Origin: Cunninghamia lanceolata
Taxonomy: Eukaryota > Streptophyta > Pinopsida > Cupressales > Cupressaceae
Direction: 5' to 3'
Assembly (NCBI GenBank): GCA_027924645.1
Contig: BSBN01000355.1
Location: 1,127,001-1,191,000, forward strand
DNA length: 64,000 nucleotides
Both the position numbers and the translations under genes were made by a program. The notes under the pieces were generated by a model that saw nothing but the letters and a program-made list of their open reading frames with translations, was not told the DNA's origin and did not search any database. Below, in pieces: positions 1-12,775 of the stretch (position 1 is its first letter; every line of letters begins with the position of its first letter).

Positions 1-64
1 CCAGGGTGAATTATCTTGTTTAATTTGATGATTTTGCAGAGGCTTTGCTATATCATAGCTAATT

Positions 65-337
65 TTGGTGCAAGAGTCTGAATCTTTATTAACATTTGTT
101 TGTTCTTATTTTAGTGTGTTGACTGGTTGTGTAACGACTGCAATCCTGTTTGGCTTTTATTTCCACCTCCTGTATGAAGGCGCTGAGTCTGATCTTAATA
201 GGCATTCAAAATCTGCAAGCATATCCATTAACAAGCTTTCATTTTATTGCAGGGACCCTGAAGCATTAGATTTGGATGCTCACCTCTTTCCAAATAGAGA
301 GAGCACCCGTTTTCAATTTTTTTATGATGTACCTTGA
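65..337 (+). other. Possible 3' exon fragment of an unidentified gene (weak)
   Basis: An open frame of about 90 codons begins with a hydrophobic stretch (about residues 14-37) and ends in a charged tail with the string DPEALDLDAHLFPNRES. Two pyrimidine-rich AG sites, near 113 and 252, could be splice acceptors, so the real coding part might start inside the frame. A second reading after the first AG gives CVDWLCNDC, which faintly recalls a zinc-finger edge but stops soon after. I do not recognise a family. The window edge cuts off any upstream exons. This may equally be chance. Confidence 0.15.
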
Positions 338-1544
338 AAAGTGTATTAGAGGACTAGTCGATCACATGTGAAAATATCATGCAAAACAATTTTGTATTTC
401 TGGCTATGTTGAGCTCGTCATTTAGTCTCAAATCTATTTTGGTGATTTTGTTATCCCAAACACTCATTCTGAAGGTGGCTTTGCACTGTTTGACATCAGT
501 GCATTTAAAAATATGAAAAAGGTTGTTGCCATTGTAAGTTTAAACTGTCAACTAGCACTAACAAATACGTAGCAGGGTAGCCTGGCCTTAACCAAGCTTG
601 TTGGTCTTAACCACCTGGCTCTGAAACACTGATGATTGCATACGCAGTGTGAGCAAATAGTTTTGGCTATGTTAATGGCATTGAATATTTTCTTGTCTGT
701 AATATATTGTTAAGAGTTTTTAACTAGAAACAAAACAAATTTCATTTGTCAAAAATGCTTGAAAATTACTTAATATTTTTTTGTTAAATCAAAACTAGCC
801 CAATTTGTTTAAGCATGACAAGTCTATATTATCTGCATAGATTTGAAAACATATAGGTTATTTGAGTTTTATCCTTCTCTATTTTTATGCTTCTAGTATG
901 TGAATACAATAGTCAGATAAAATTAAAAGGGAAAATAATTGATCATGTGTTTTAATTTTATAGTGAAACCTCATTTAAACTCTAAGTAGTCAATTATTTA
1001 TGATGTCCTCTAGATACTACTAGACTATACTTCTTTTGGTCTTTGAAAAAACTAGGGGTAAAATATCTCTTTATGGACTCAAGCAGTTGAGTTTGACAGT
1101 GAAATTATTTTAAACAACAAGGTTAGTTTTAGGTTAAATATTGGATGTATTGATCCAAAAAATATATAAAATATTGAAGTACATGGTATAAATGCCTCAA
1201 ATGATCTCTCCAGCTGAAAAATGGGTCAACTTTGGCAATTGAAACTGGTTCCATATCTTACTAGATCCAAAACATTCTTGTTCCCATACTTCATTTTCTT
1301 CTCAAAGGACAGTAAGAAGAACTGATGGGCTATATCTAACATACTTTCTACTTAGAGATACCGTAAAGAATAATGATAAGAGGTAGCCAAAATACTTAAA
1401 CCAGTCCAAATTTAAGAGATGCTTATTTTAACAAAGAAACATTTCCAATGATTACATAACAAAATAAGCTCAACTTATAATAGAGTAGAAACATTTAACT
1501 ACTTGCTCTTTGATTAACCAGTGCTGATTCTAGAATCCATTTTT
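338..1544. other. AT-rich stretch without recognisable features
   Basis: Nothing coding or repetitive stands out on either strand. Scattered poly-A and poly-T tracts are typical of plant intergenic DNA. Confidence 0.4.
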
Positions 1545-1834
1545 CATCAATTTCGTATTCAGGCAACTATAATTCATTTGTCAATTGGTTTGTGAACATT
1601 AATATTCAAAATTTACATAAATGCAAATTGTGTTTGGATATTAGTCTTTATTCTTGACTCGCCTTTTAGTATTGCTAAACCTCCTATTTCATCAATTTCG
1701 TAGTCAGGGAACTATAGTCCATTTGTCAATTGGTTTGTTAACATTAATATTCAAAATTTACATAAATGCAAATTGTGTTTGGATATTAGTTTCCATTCTT
1801 GATTCACCCTTTAGTACTGCTAAACCTCCTCCAT
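1545..1834. repeat. Tandem duplication, 2 x 145 bp
   Basis: The segment starting CATCAATTTCGTA at 1545 recurs at 1690. The two copies stay collinear, with scattered point differences, through the shared ending GCTAAACCTCC. The offset is 145 bp. It is non-coding as far as can be seen; a 77-codon frame overlapping the second copy is not conserved between copies. Confidence 0.8.
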
Positions 1835-2338
1835 GCATTTTCCTTATATCTCATATAGCCCATTCAACATGTTCATCAGAAACTTAAAACCAATGATAAT
1901 TTCGGTGTTATTGATCAGTTGCACATAATCTCAACAACAAATGCAAGCAACTAGAATGTAAAACTATATCATTTCCTTCGCACCTTGCTTTTCGTACAGT
2001 TGCTTGCATTTTCCAAATCCACTTAAATTTCGCACATCTATTTTCCCCCTATATTCTTCTCACGCTCTGTGTTGGCAGTATTCGACAGGGACTTCTGCTG
2101 CTGCGCGCAGCTCTTGTTTTTCATGCATTCTTCCCTTGGTCTCAAATAATGCTAGAATTTTTATGCAAAACAAAAACAATTATAGTCTCCTTAACCCTAC
2201 TTAATTTTCTCCTCTAAAGAATTCTTTTGTGTTTCTCCTCCCAATTTTGCACACTATTTTTGTAACTAATTTTGTTCTTATGCTCTATTTGTGCAATTAT
2301 CTATCCTTTCTTTTTCTCTTGTAAGCTTTTGTGCCTAA

Positions 2339-2492
2339 TGTAGGCAAGTCCATGTTTTGTATTTCCTACTTTCTAATGCATGCAAGTCCACATTTCCTAT
2401 TTTCTACTTTCTAGTGCATGCAAGCCCATGTTTCCTATTTTGTACTTTCTAATGCATGCAATTACATGTTTCTTATTTCCTACTTTGTAATG
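2339..2492. repeat. Minisatellite, about 4 x 38 bp
   Basis: Four head-to-tail units at about 2339-2380, 2381-2418, 2419-2456 and 2457-2492 share the frame TGCAAGYCCATGTTTCCTAT followed by a TACTTTCTAATGCA block. Units are 36-42 bp with a few substitutions each. Confidence 0.8.
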
Positions 2493-2874
2493 TTATGTTT
2501 TGCTTCTCTTATCTCATGTGTTCTATATAATTTGCACCAAATAATTATTCTATTTTAGAAATCTCTTCTATAAACCACTAAAATACTTCTTGAAAATAAT
2601 TGTTGAAAGAAATGTATCCTACCTTATCCTACCTATCAACTATAAAAAGACATTATTTCCTTTCAAATCAATGTACCTTGTGTGAAGTATTTCAATGTAA
2701 AACTTAATCCAACTTTCATTAACCACAACCTCCACTCAAGTTCCTTCCATCAAATCCAATTTCATAGTGTCATGCACAATGATTTACTAAATGACAAACG
2801 ACACTTGTGGATTTCGGGCAAATATTTCTTGCATCTGGAGTTATACATCAACACCATTTTACGGACTTGAAACT
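2493..2874. other. Unassigned AT-rich sequence
   Basis: No supported gene or repeat between the minisatellite and the LTR that begins at 2875. Confidence 0.4.
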
Positions 2875-3684
2875 TGTTGATTTTACAATGTTTATGTGTT
2901 TTGGTTGGGAACTAAAAATAAGATTGAATATAGTCATTCTAAACCAAAAATAACACCTAAACAAGTTGAAATAAGAATGGAAGTAACAAGAACAAATAGC
3001 AAAGAAAGAATGACACAAGATGTATCCTAGGAAAACCCTTTTGAGAAAAAACTTAGCCTCAATTATAGATCTCCCCACATTAACTATGAACAAGTCTTAA
3101 AATGAGATGACCCTACAAATGATGTAGCACTAGTTTCAACATTTTGACAACATGTTGATAGATAATCTCACACTCGAAAGTAATACCCTATAATATTATC
3201 TAATAGAATGCTAAACCTTTAACCCAAGGTCCATATCTATAGAAGATGATCCATCTAGGAAATTGTGTTTGGTTTCCACTAAACCACGGACATCCAAATG
3301 GGGAATTCAAGTCATGTTCAAGGATACATTCAAATCCAAGCTTCACCTTTCACGCATGCAAGTGTAACTACCACCATTCACTAGTCAAACTAGGCAATCC
3401 ACTTGGAAGATGTGACTCCTCTTTCAATATGCACTTGTACACTACCTAGAAAAGACAATCCAAGATAATTTTCCTAGTCCATTTTGTAGCCCCCATTTCA
3501 ATTCTCTCTTATACCTATCATAATACAATTTTCATGTGGTATATTGTGTCTTCTAAGGAATCTTGTGTATTCTGACAAGGGTGGTTCTCCATTCTATGAA
3601 GGGTCAACAACTAAACACATTACTAGTTATTAAATAAGGCATTGTTCCTATGATTTGCAAGGTGTAAAAAACCTAATATCAACA
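2875..3684 (-). repeat. 3' LTR of a degenerate minus-strand Copia element
   Basis: On the plus strand the block begins TGTTGAT and ends ATCAACA, a 7-bp terminal inverted repeat that frames an 810-bp LTR in TG..CA form. Directly beside its right end, the minus strand reads CAAATGGGAGAT, a typical Copia polypurine tract, followed by the degenerate RNase H region. The opposite LTR was not found, so no target-site duplication can be tested; the 5 bp left of the block are AAACT. Confidence 0.65.
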
Positions 3685-3699
3685 ATCTCCCATTTGTTG

Positions 3700-5760
3700 T
3701 ATATATTGCAAAAGAACATAAGGGACCCAAAAAGAAGACTAACCACTAGGGCAAGAAATTCCCATAGCCAACTTACATTGTATATACTTGTTTGTGCTCA
3801 TTGGCGTAGTGAAAGAACTTGCAACATTATCTAAGGTGTTGACCTTTTGAATCAAGACCTTACCGTACTCTACCATATCCTAAACAAAGTGAAACTATAC
3901 ATCAGTATGTTTTATGCAAGCATGAAAGGGATGATTCTTTACTAAACTAATGGCACATTGATTGTCATAATTGACCCTTGTCCTATTTATAAACCCAATA
4001 TATGAGAGCAACCTTTGTAACCAAAATAATTCTTTACAATCATGGGTAGTAACCAAATATTTAACTTTAGCATTTGAAAGTGTAACAACTAGTTTTCTTT
4101 TGCTCATCCAACTAATAACAAGTGTAAATAAATAAATACATGGCCACTAGTAGACCTTTTGTTTTCCAATTCACTTTACCAATATTGTATCCACAAAGCT
4201 CTATATTTCCAATATGTTGTTCAAACCACCTTTAACATGATAACAAATGGGTGATTTGTGGTTCCATGTAGATGCTTGAATACTACCCTCTTAACCGAAG
4301 TCCAATATTCCTTTCCTGGGTTAGATATAAGCCTTCTTAATACTCGCAATGCTTGGGTAATTTCTAGCCTTATGTAGACCATTGTACCCATTGAGCTTCA
4401 TATTGCACTAACATGGAAAATTACCCATGTCTTCAAAATCTTCATTGACTTACAATATTGTTCCATAGATAATTTGGTCCCAACAAAAAAAGGAATTTTA
4501 ACTAGTTTATTGTCATGCATATGAAACCTTTGTAAAATAGTTTCTATATATTTCCTTTGGTTCAACCAAAGTTTCAGGTTAGCATGGTCCCTCTTTATAT
4601 CCATAGCCAAGATAAATTTTGTAGCTCCTAAATCTTTCACATCAAATTACATAGAAAATTAATTTTTTAGTTCTTTAATCATGTCCTTGTTGTTTCCAAT
4701 AATTAATATATCAAATCAAAATATAAACAAATTATAATAGAGTGATCATCAATATGCTCATATTAAACACAATGACCATCCTTGCTACACATAAACTCAA
4801 GTTTCAACATATAGGAGTCAATTTGTTTAGTACCACATCCTAAGAGATTGATTTAGACCATACATGGACCTTTTAACTTGCAAACTAAATTTTCCATTCC
4901 CTTTACAACAAATTTCTTAGGTTGAGATATATAAATATCTTCTTCTAGATCCCCATGTTGAAATTTTTGTTTTACATCTATTTGCTTTGTCTCTTAATCC
5001 AAAGCAACATCAATAGAAGGTAGGAATCTAATAGAGTTAAGTTTAGTAATAGTAGAAAAGATTTCATCTAAGTTTATCCCCTCAACCTTTAAATAAACCT
5101 TTGCCAGTGCCAATCTTGCTTTGTACTTGTCCTACTTATCATTTACACTATATTTCTTCTTAAATACCCATTTACAATCGATGGGTTTCTTCCTTCAAGC
5201 AACTTTAGCATATCCCGTGTCTTACATTTATCCAAGGCATCCATTTATTCACCCATGGCCTTTTTCCAACATTTTCTCTCCTTTGATGCAAGAGCTTCCT
5301 TCACTAATATGGCTTCATCATTAGTACAAGGCAAATCAAATATAAAACAAAATTTTGATGGGCTATACCCTTCAATTTGGCTTCATTCTTTTGTATATCT
5401 CAATCAAGTGTAGAGTTTGAAACTCCTCTTCTTCCTCTCGTGAATCAAAATCTAAAATCTCTTTAGAGTCTTGTAAACTTCTTCACCAACTAGCTCATGA
5501 TTAAATATGTATTTTCTTCTTTCCTATTTTCAAAATGCACCTTAGTATTGTCTTGTTCTTTTAGCTATTTTATTAGGAAAATCACTTCTTTCCTTGAAAG
5601 TTACATTTCAATTTACACTTTTTTTGTATCAATGGATTCCAAAGTTTACAACCTTTTAAACTTTCACCATAACTAATTAAGATATATTTTTTACCTTTGA
5701 AATCCAACTTAGACTATTTGTTCTTATGTAAGTAAACAAAAACCTTATTGTAAGCCCTTG
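3700..5760 (-). pseudogene. Copia polyprotein remnant: integrase C-end, reverse transcriptase, RNase H
   Basis: Read on the minus strand from high to low coordinates, conceptual translation gives Copia landmarks in the expected order. First comes the integrase C-terminal region (about 5760-5560, around KGCKLWNPL). Next is the reverse transcriptase start (about 5190, CKWVFKKKYSVNDK) and its middle (about 4970, HGDLEEDIYISQP). The late RT region is at 4640-4398 (MKDLGATKFILAMDIKRD), and RNase H is at 4107-3895 (VTLSNAKVKYLVTTHDCKE, then SLVKNHPFHACIKHTDV). The order IN-RT-RH identifies Ty1/Copia. Stops and frameshifts break it throughout, gag and protease are missing at the 5' end, and the catalytic YVDD is not recognisable. 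It cannot make a working protein. Confidence 0.85.
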
Positions 5761-6689
5761 AGATTCCCATATATATTTATTAACACTTATGTAAATCCTT
5801 GGTTGTAAAATATGTAAATTGATTTACCAGATTTATATGTAAAATATTAATTAGATTGTGAATTACAAATTAAAACCAAGAAAATTATTATGCAACAAAA
5901 TTGTAGTCTAATTTGTAGAGATAAAACATATAAATAGTATACATCAAATTTTATATTTTATAGCATTAGAGAAATTTATAAAAGGATATTAACAATAACA
6001 ACCATAGAGAACCAAATAGAGCTAATCCTAGAATTATAAATATATAAAAATAATTACTTAAAAATTAGGGTCGAATGGAAAACCCAAAGAATACTTATAT
6101 AAAACAAATTAATGGAATATGCGATACACACTCCTAGAAGAATCTATGGAATATGCCCTTGGATTATGGCTAAATCTAGGAGGAAATAATATATTAGATG
6201 AATTTGCACATGCCCTAGCTAGGACCATCCAAAGTGTACCATGTACTCTTGGTTGGACACACTCTGTGTGCTCCTTATCTAATGTCCACTACTTGTCTAT
6301 CTACTCTCTTACCTAGAGTTCTTGAGTGCCTTTACAAGTTTCTCTTTTGTTTTATTAAAATTTCTCAAGGATGGCATCCAACCATCACACCCTTTCATAA
6401 AAAATCTAATTATAATATTATTACACACTTTACAAATGGTTCTATTTTATAAATATATGATTTTCCTTTCAAAAAGATAATTCCTAGGTTCTCTCTCTTG
6501 TAAAATAGTTATTTACAAACAACTTTTCCCTTACAAAAACCTATTTCACTTTAGGAATAACTCATTTAATTCTTACTCCTTTTATTTAAGGGTCTTTTAC
6601 AATATTTGTTTTTCATCCCCCTTTTATTTACATGGGAAAATAATAGAATGTTGGAAAATAGTCCCATAACATTTCTTTCCCTATAATTA
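5761..6689. other. Unassigned AT-rich sequence
   Basis: It may hold the LTR of the chromovirus remnant that ends near 6690, but I could not define termini. Short frames at 6119-6452 have no recognisable motif. Confidence 0.3.
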
Positions 6690-7225
6690 GTTACTTCCTT
6701 CAGTAACATGAGGGGCCATTTGTATCACAACTTACAAAATATTTAGTTAACCAAGTATGGATATTGGCTTTGAATACAATTGAAACTATTTCCCATGTAC
6801 TATAAATATAATTACCATGAGTCCATTTAACTTTTACTACATCTATAATTATATTTCTTAAATTTCTAGATCTTTTCTCAAGAATAAATTCAAGTTCAAT
6901 ATTGAATTCAAAATTAGGTTCAACAAATATGTTTTTCCAATCAATAACATGATCAGAATTATAGACATACTTTTAAATTAAACTCACATAAAATACGTCA
7001 TGTATCTCTTACAATTATGGAGGTAATGTGAGTTTATATGCTAAATCTCCTACCTTTTTATTTTAAATTTTAAATGGACCATAGAAACTAGAAGCTAACT
7101 TAACATATTTACCAAGTTTTAATGAACCTATTTTAGGTTTAACTCTAAGAAATATTAGGTTGCCTATTTCAAATGTGTAAGCCAATGAGAATGATATCTG
7201 ATGTAATGCTTGTTTGGATTGCATC
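6690..7225 (-). pseudogene. Gypsy chromovirus remnant: integrase C-end plus chromodomain
   Basis: The minus-strand reading from about 7220 downwards gives FEIGNLIFLRVKP, then LKLGKYVKLASSFYGPFKI, then YKLTLPP and DVFYVSLI. This is the integrase C-terminal module of plant chromoviruses. It continues into DHVIDWKN, LEFILEKRSRNLRNI and VKVKWTHGN..STWE, the layout of a chromodomain of the kind that targets integration. Several TAA/TAG stops interrupt it. The integrase catalytic core and everything upstream are absent. Chromodomain type is inferred from motif spacing, not from alignment. Confidence 0.8.
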
Positions 7226-8572
7226 TTTCTTTAAGCAGATAGTGAGTGGTTAGGTGTTGACTTAGTTCACCAACTATGATTGTTCTTACTGTCTCATTTT
7301 TGTATTGTCTTGATCTTATTGCCCTACCTCCTAATGTTTTAACATTAATAGAGTGCCTGGTGTTGTGTTCACAAGGACCATGTTTTTAAGTGAGATGAAG
7401 TCTCACATCATGTCATTTAGATATGAATTCCATAGCTACACTAATGTTCTGACATAGTGTAGAGTATGATGGTGCATTAGTAAGTTCTTAGGCACATATT
7501 ATTCATATTTATTATATTATAATTATCTGCCTATTCTTGATGTGTTGCTAATCTTGTGAATCTAGTTGTTGCAGGAGTTTCTCCTTTGTTGTTTGGACGT
7601 TTCTAGCATGGTGCTAGATGGGATGAAATTCTTGTGTGAAGAATTTTCTATCATGTGTATTCTATTTTATGAATACTTAATGATGTATCATGAGGAAGTT
7701 TCATGTTGCCTTGTTGATTATTGATTCATGATCTTGTTGTGTTGTTTAAGCTTTTGGCCTAGAATAGTGAGCATCGAAGTGGTGTCAAAAGTAGTCATGC
7801 TCCTATGCTTAGTGTTTCATTGCCTCCTTGTATATATTCCTTGTGAGTAGAGGGTTGTTAATCCTTGCTTGTTGGGAGTGCTTATGCTTTTAGGAGGATG
7901 TTGGATAGATCCTTTCCTCTAAGAACTTGTAAGTTGATCATGTTTTTGTGATGTGGAGCTAGAGTGTTAGATAAATCTGCTCTTTTCAAGAGTGGAACAT
8001 GAGGAAGGACCTCATGGAGACTAACCATGACTAGAATTGAGGCCTACTTTGGGTGAGCATGGAGGTGAGTTAGTTACACATATAGCCTTTAAGAGATGGT
8101 TTGACTTGATCTTTGAGTTGTAGTATAGTGGGAAGAGGCCTCGATCTTAGTGGGGACCATAGGGAGTGCAACCTTGTGATGGTAAATCTCATTGAGATTA
8201 GAATTTGTAGCATTGTTTGGTTTTCCTTGGCTTTGTAGAGAGCTAGAGGATTACCTAGCAACAACAACAATCTTGGGTTATAGGACCTTGTTTATTGGTG
8301 GTCAGATTGGGCCATTTGGCTAGATCTTGTCCTTGATTAAAATGGTAGTTGGGTGATAGAATGATGTAATCTCAAAGGAGTTGGTAGGCATAATTGTTGA
8401 TTTTCATCTAGCTTGTGCACCTTTAGAGACTTGATATTTTGGTTTTAGACCTTGACTTGGTGATGGTCTAGAGGGCTAATCTTTTGATATTAGTTGTGTT
8501 TGTGAAGGATTATGTTCCACGAGTACCTTATCCTTATATTTTGTAGGATTCAAGGAGTAAGCCTAAACCCAA
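7226..8572. other. Unassigned, probably retroelement-derived DNA
   Basis: No domain is recognised. The right end runs into a purine-rich tract (AATGGGGGAGGA at 8570-8590) of the kind that precedes a 3' LTR. The stretch may therefore be the decayed 3' internal part of a plus-strand element. Confidence 0.3.
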
Positions 8573-8590
8573 TGGGGGAGGATATAATGC

Positions 8591-11500
8591 CCACTAGTGT
8601 GTATGCTTTGAATTCTTTTTAATTTATATGATATATGTTGTATAGAGTGTTTTATCTATGTACTATGTGATTCATGTGTTATGAGCCCTTGCACTAAATT
8701 TTATGATGAGTCCTGTTGTACCATCACGATATTTTAATGGTGTACTCTAGTATATTTTGTATGACTATTTGTGTGCTCCCAATGAGGTTTTGTATTGGTA
8801 TTGGATTTTCAACTATGTATTATGGGATGCATATGTTGTGCCTTTATATTTTTAGATCATTACAATGTTTTATCTTCACTATTTTCACTATATTCGATAT
8901 AGTTGTGATTATTATGTATGTTTCAACATTAGGAATTATTGTTGATTATACATCTTGTTTCCTAGATCATGCTAGTCATAGATGATTAATAGTTAGATGC
9001 GATGATTTGATATTATGATTATGATTTATATCACATTGGGTGGATTACGTTGCTTCGACTATTATTATGTTGAGCAAGTACACCTGATGTTTGACTTGAG
9101 TGTGCAGGTACAAGGTTATTCTAGAATGATGGTTATATTGGAGATAATCGTCTTTAGGTAAAGAACGTGTGTCAAACTCTATCTCACTTGGTTTGAGTGT
9201 GAGATGAATCTTGTGAATCCTTGTGTGAACCTAGATTCGAACCAATGGCAATTCTAGAATTCGTATGTATTGCAAACCTATAAAGTATGTGTGCGTCCTT
9301 TGCATACGGCTATATTATCTTGTTTTGTTGCATTTAAATTTACTTCAGAATACTTGTTTTCTATTTTTGTAGAATGTTTAATGCTTGAGGCAAAAAAGGT
9401 CTATTGTATTATTTTATTTCTGGTAGAAGAAAATTAAAGTGGATTTAATTATTCTTACAAAATAAAATAGCTAGTTGCTACATAATTTAATTTAATTGGT
9501 TTGATCTCCTAGCTATCGGAAAAATATCAATTAGAAGTAAATTAGTGTATAGTTTATTTAATCAAATTTATTATGGAATTATGTGTGAAAATGTATTCTT
9601 GCCAAAATGAAAGTTGAAAATAGAAAATAGAGGAAATAAAGAAAATAGACAAAAAGAAAGAAAGGAAAAAGTATAAAAAGAAAAGAGGAGATATTTCTTC
9701 ACTTTTTTATTTTTTGGTTTCAAAACCCTCTTTCCTCCTTTGAAGAAATTAGATTTTTGAAAAAGAATGGATGGGAAATGCTTGAAGTTGGATTTGAATT
9801 ATTTGGGAGTGCTTTCAAGAGGATAAAGAGTTGTTGGTGTATGTATACTTGCTCCAAAGGGGGATTTCCTCCATTGTTGCAAGCTTGAGGAGAGGTAGGT
9901 TTTTATTTTTATTTGCATTTGAAATGAAATTTCTTTTATTTTCCATGCCCACATTAGGCAGATGTATATGGCTTCCATTTTGTAGGAATGAATTAGCTTC
10001 AATTCCTAGTTTTTAATTTGCATTTTAAAATTTTAAAAATATGCAAATTGTAGCCAATGTTATGGAAAAATTCTTCCAAATTCATGTTTTTCAAAATTGA
10101 TTGGAAAAGAGTGTTGTCGTGCATGTTAGAAGCAAAAGGGCACATTTGAATTTTTGAAATTTCTTATATTTTGTGAAATAAAATTTAAGGTTTTTGCCCA
10201 ATTTCATCAATGGTGAATTTGAGGCTTTTATGGTTATTCTCAATTTTTAGAAATGGAATAATTGAATTTTAGAACTTTATATGAATGATTTATTTTATGG
10301 GTGAGTTGTATCCCCATGTAAATGTGATTTTATGTCATTGGGAAATGTTCCATGACTTTTTGCATAGATTTCCATGCTAAGCCAAAATTATAATTTTTGG
10401 TTATTGGGCACTTAGGATGAGGGTATAAAGTAGGGAAGGAGTGATTCTCACCACTTTCTATGATCCAAAGTGATCCATGAGGATAGAGCGAGTGGAGATT
10501 TTAAATCAAGTGATAATATAATACAAATTAAGATAATTATACATGTGATTAAATAAGATAAATCTTCGCCATGGGATGAATGCCTTAAGCAGATTCGTGA
10601 CTTGGATCAAAAAGGGCATTTCATAACTTTGGGAGATTGGTGAATGTTGTTGAGTAAAGTTTTTTCTACTCAACTATTTGCATATCCATCTTGCTACTAT
10701 AACGAAACTCCTTGGCTTACCTCTAGGACCTCATCCTATCTTATCATCAGACTTGGTATCCGATGTGTGCTTAGACCACATGCATGTATGTTAATTATTT
10801 ATTTTACCTTCATTCATGTATGTTGTTGGTATTTATTTATGCATTATTTTGTGTGAATTGATGTGTGGAGAAACCTCATGAGTGCTTTTTTGGATTCTAT
10901 TTATGTATTGATTTGTGTTCATTGAAGGTGTGAAGAACCCTTATGCATGAATGTTGTGTTGGCATTCTTTTCATGCTTTGTTGGTTTGATTGATCTACTC
11001 ATACTCTTATATGTATTTGATTAGTGAGTGTGCAACATATACTCTTCTAGGAATTGATTCGAGTGAGTTTCCACATGTGATGTATGCTTTGATTAGCATG
11101 AGTGTTGCCATGTACTCTTGTTGTGTGAGTGTGATTGTACCCAATTTAACCATCTCCTAGGATAATGGGTGAGCTTGAGGGTACCACATGGTTGGGATGC
11201 ATTGTACCACCATTAGGGCTACATGGATTTATGAGTTATTCTTGGAGAGCATGCTGAGTTTCCTTCTATTAGTGGCATGGTGAGTCTTTTAGTAATAATT
11301 TTTATTCCTTTTTTTATTCATTTATGATCTTTAATCTTGAAATTTCTTTCCCTTGTGTTTTGGGAGCAAGAGTCAATTTTCACCTTGCTCCTAAGGAACT
11401 ATGCCCTTTGAGAGGTCCTTGTGTGGATAAGTTAGGGTCCACAATTGATTGAATGTTTGGTCTAAACCATTTTTAAACAACACCAAAATCAAGGAAATTA

Positions 11501-12587
11501 TGCCTCATTGAGCAAGAAACTATACCTTGTTTTTTCATTTACTATTTTTTAGTAGGTTACTAATGCAAATCAGACTACACAATCCAAATTGCATGCATTT
11601 TGGGGTTACCATTCTAAAGTGTAGGAGGTCTGGGTTTGGAGTTCCATTGGATTTTTCATGGTGTAAAGTGCCATCGAATCTTGAAGCCTAAAGTTGCTTT
11701 AAGTCTAGGATTTGGAGTTTTGTTGCATTTTGTGTGGTGTAAAGTGCAATTAGACCCTGAAGCCTGAAGTTGCTCTAACTTTGGAGTTTTGAGTTACCTT
11801 GCATTTTATATGGTGTAAAGTGCAATCAGACCCTAAAGCCCAAGGTTGCCCTAGGGTCAGAGATCAGAGTTGGATTGAATATTAACATGATGCAATATGC
11901 AAAATGGATCTTGAATCCTGAAGTTTTTGGTGCACGTTGAACCCTAAAGTCCATAGTGCTTGGTGCATGTTAGACCTCAAAGTTTGAGAGGCATGGTCAT
12001 GTTTAAGTTAGTGAGATTTCAAAGTTTGAAGCTTTGTGTTTTCATCTTAGAAGTCTGGTGGGTGTTGTAGGTTGCAAAGTGCAAATAAGATGTTGAAGTC
12101 TAAGATGATAGTGCTTTGTGTTAGATGCAACTTAGAGATGGAGTCTAAATTGTAAGGCTTTTTTGCAAAGCTAAGTTGCAAGGTCAAAGGGAAATTTTGA
12201 ACCTATGCAAGTTCTGAAGAAGTCTAAACTTTTGGTAGTTTTAACTTTGTGCTTTTCCTATCCTAAGATATTAGAGGGGTGGCCTAGTAGACAGGTTGTA
12301 GGGGTTCTTTAGTGGTATTGGAAACCCTGACTCTCCTCCATATCTCATTTTCAGTGTTAACCATGGTGTTTTGTCCTATGATGCTTTTAAGTCTTCCACT
12401 TGTGTCACCTTGCATTGTGCATTGGTGTGCATGCCAAGTGTTTCATTACATGTTGTTATGACACCTTGGTCACATAGGATTGTAGTGTAGTGTGGCTTTC
12501 TTAATGCCACTTTTGTATTGCAAAAAATTATTCATTCAGTGTTTGTTCAGTTAATATCTTGGGTGAAATATTGGGGCATTAAAGGAG
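8591..12587 (+). repeat. Possible very long LTR (about 4 kb)
   Basis: The left edge reads TATAATGCCC directly after a polypurine tract; this would be TGTAATGCCC after one G-to-A change. The right edge reads GGGGCATTAAA, nearly its inverted complement. A TATA-like GTATAAAAAG lies near 9670, within purine-rich DNA that could be a promoter. No second copy exists in the window, and the flanks give no convincing target duplication (GAGGA versus GGAGC). The boundaries are a hypothesis, and several shorter elements could fill the same space. Confidence 0.25.
11635..11880. repeat. Degenerate tandem repeat, about 3 x 70-76 bp
   Basis: Three units start at TTTGGAGTT (11635, 11711 and 11780). Each contains GGTGTAAAGTGC and a GACCCTGAAGCC-like block. 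A fainter fourth copy starts near 11860. It lies inside the putative long LTR. Confidence 0.65.
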
Positions 12588-12619
12588 CCATTTTATTTAT
12601 CCTATTCATCCAACATTCT

Positions 12620-12775
12620 ATGATCATGTTGCATCACTATCTAATCTATAGGATAATCCCTTGTTTCACCTTGGGACTCATACCACACTCCTTTTGTCTT
12701 AAGAGCCATTCAAAAAATGGGCTATAGATTTTGTTGGGCCTATTCACCCACCTACACAATGTAAACAAGATGGAT
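12620..12775 (+). pseudogene. Gypsy integrase remnant, N-terminal part
   Basis: The plus-strand reading around 12705-12765 gives EPFKKWAIDFVGPIHPPTQ. This is the start of the Gypsy integrase catalytic core; the D of IDFVGP is the first catalytic Asp. Sequence upstream is too decayed to show the zinc-binding part clearly. The frame breaks off near 12775, and matching downstream integrase sequence resumes near 14745. Confidence 0.65.
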
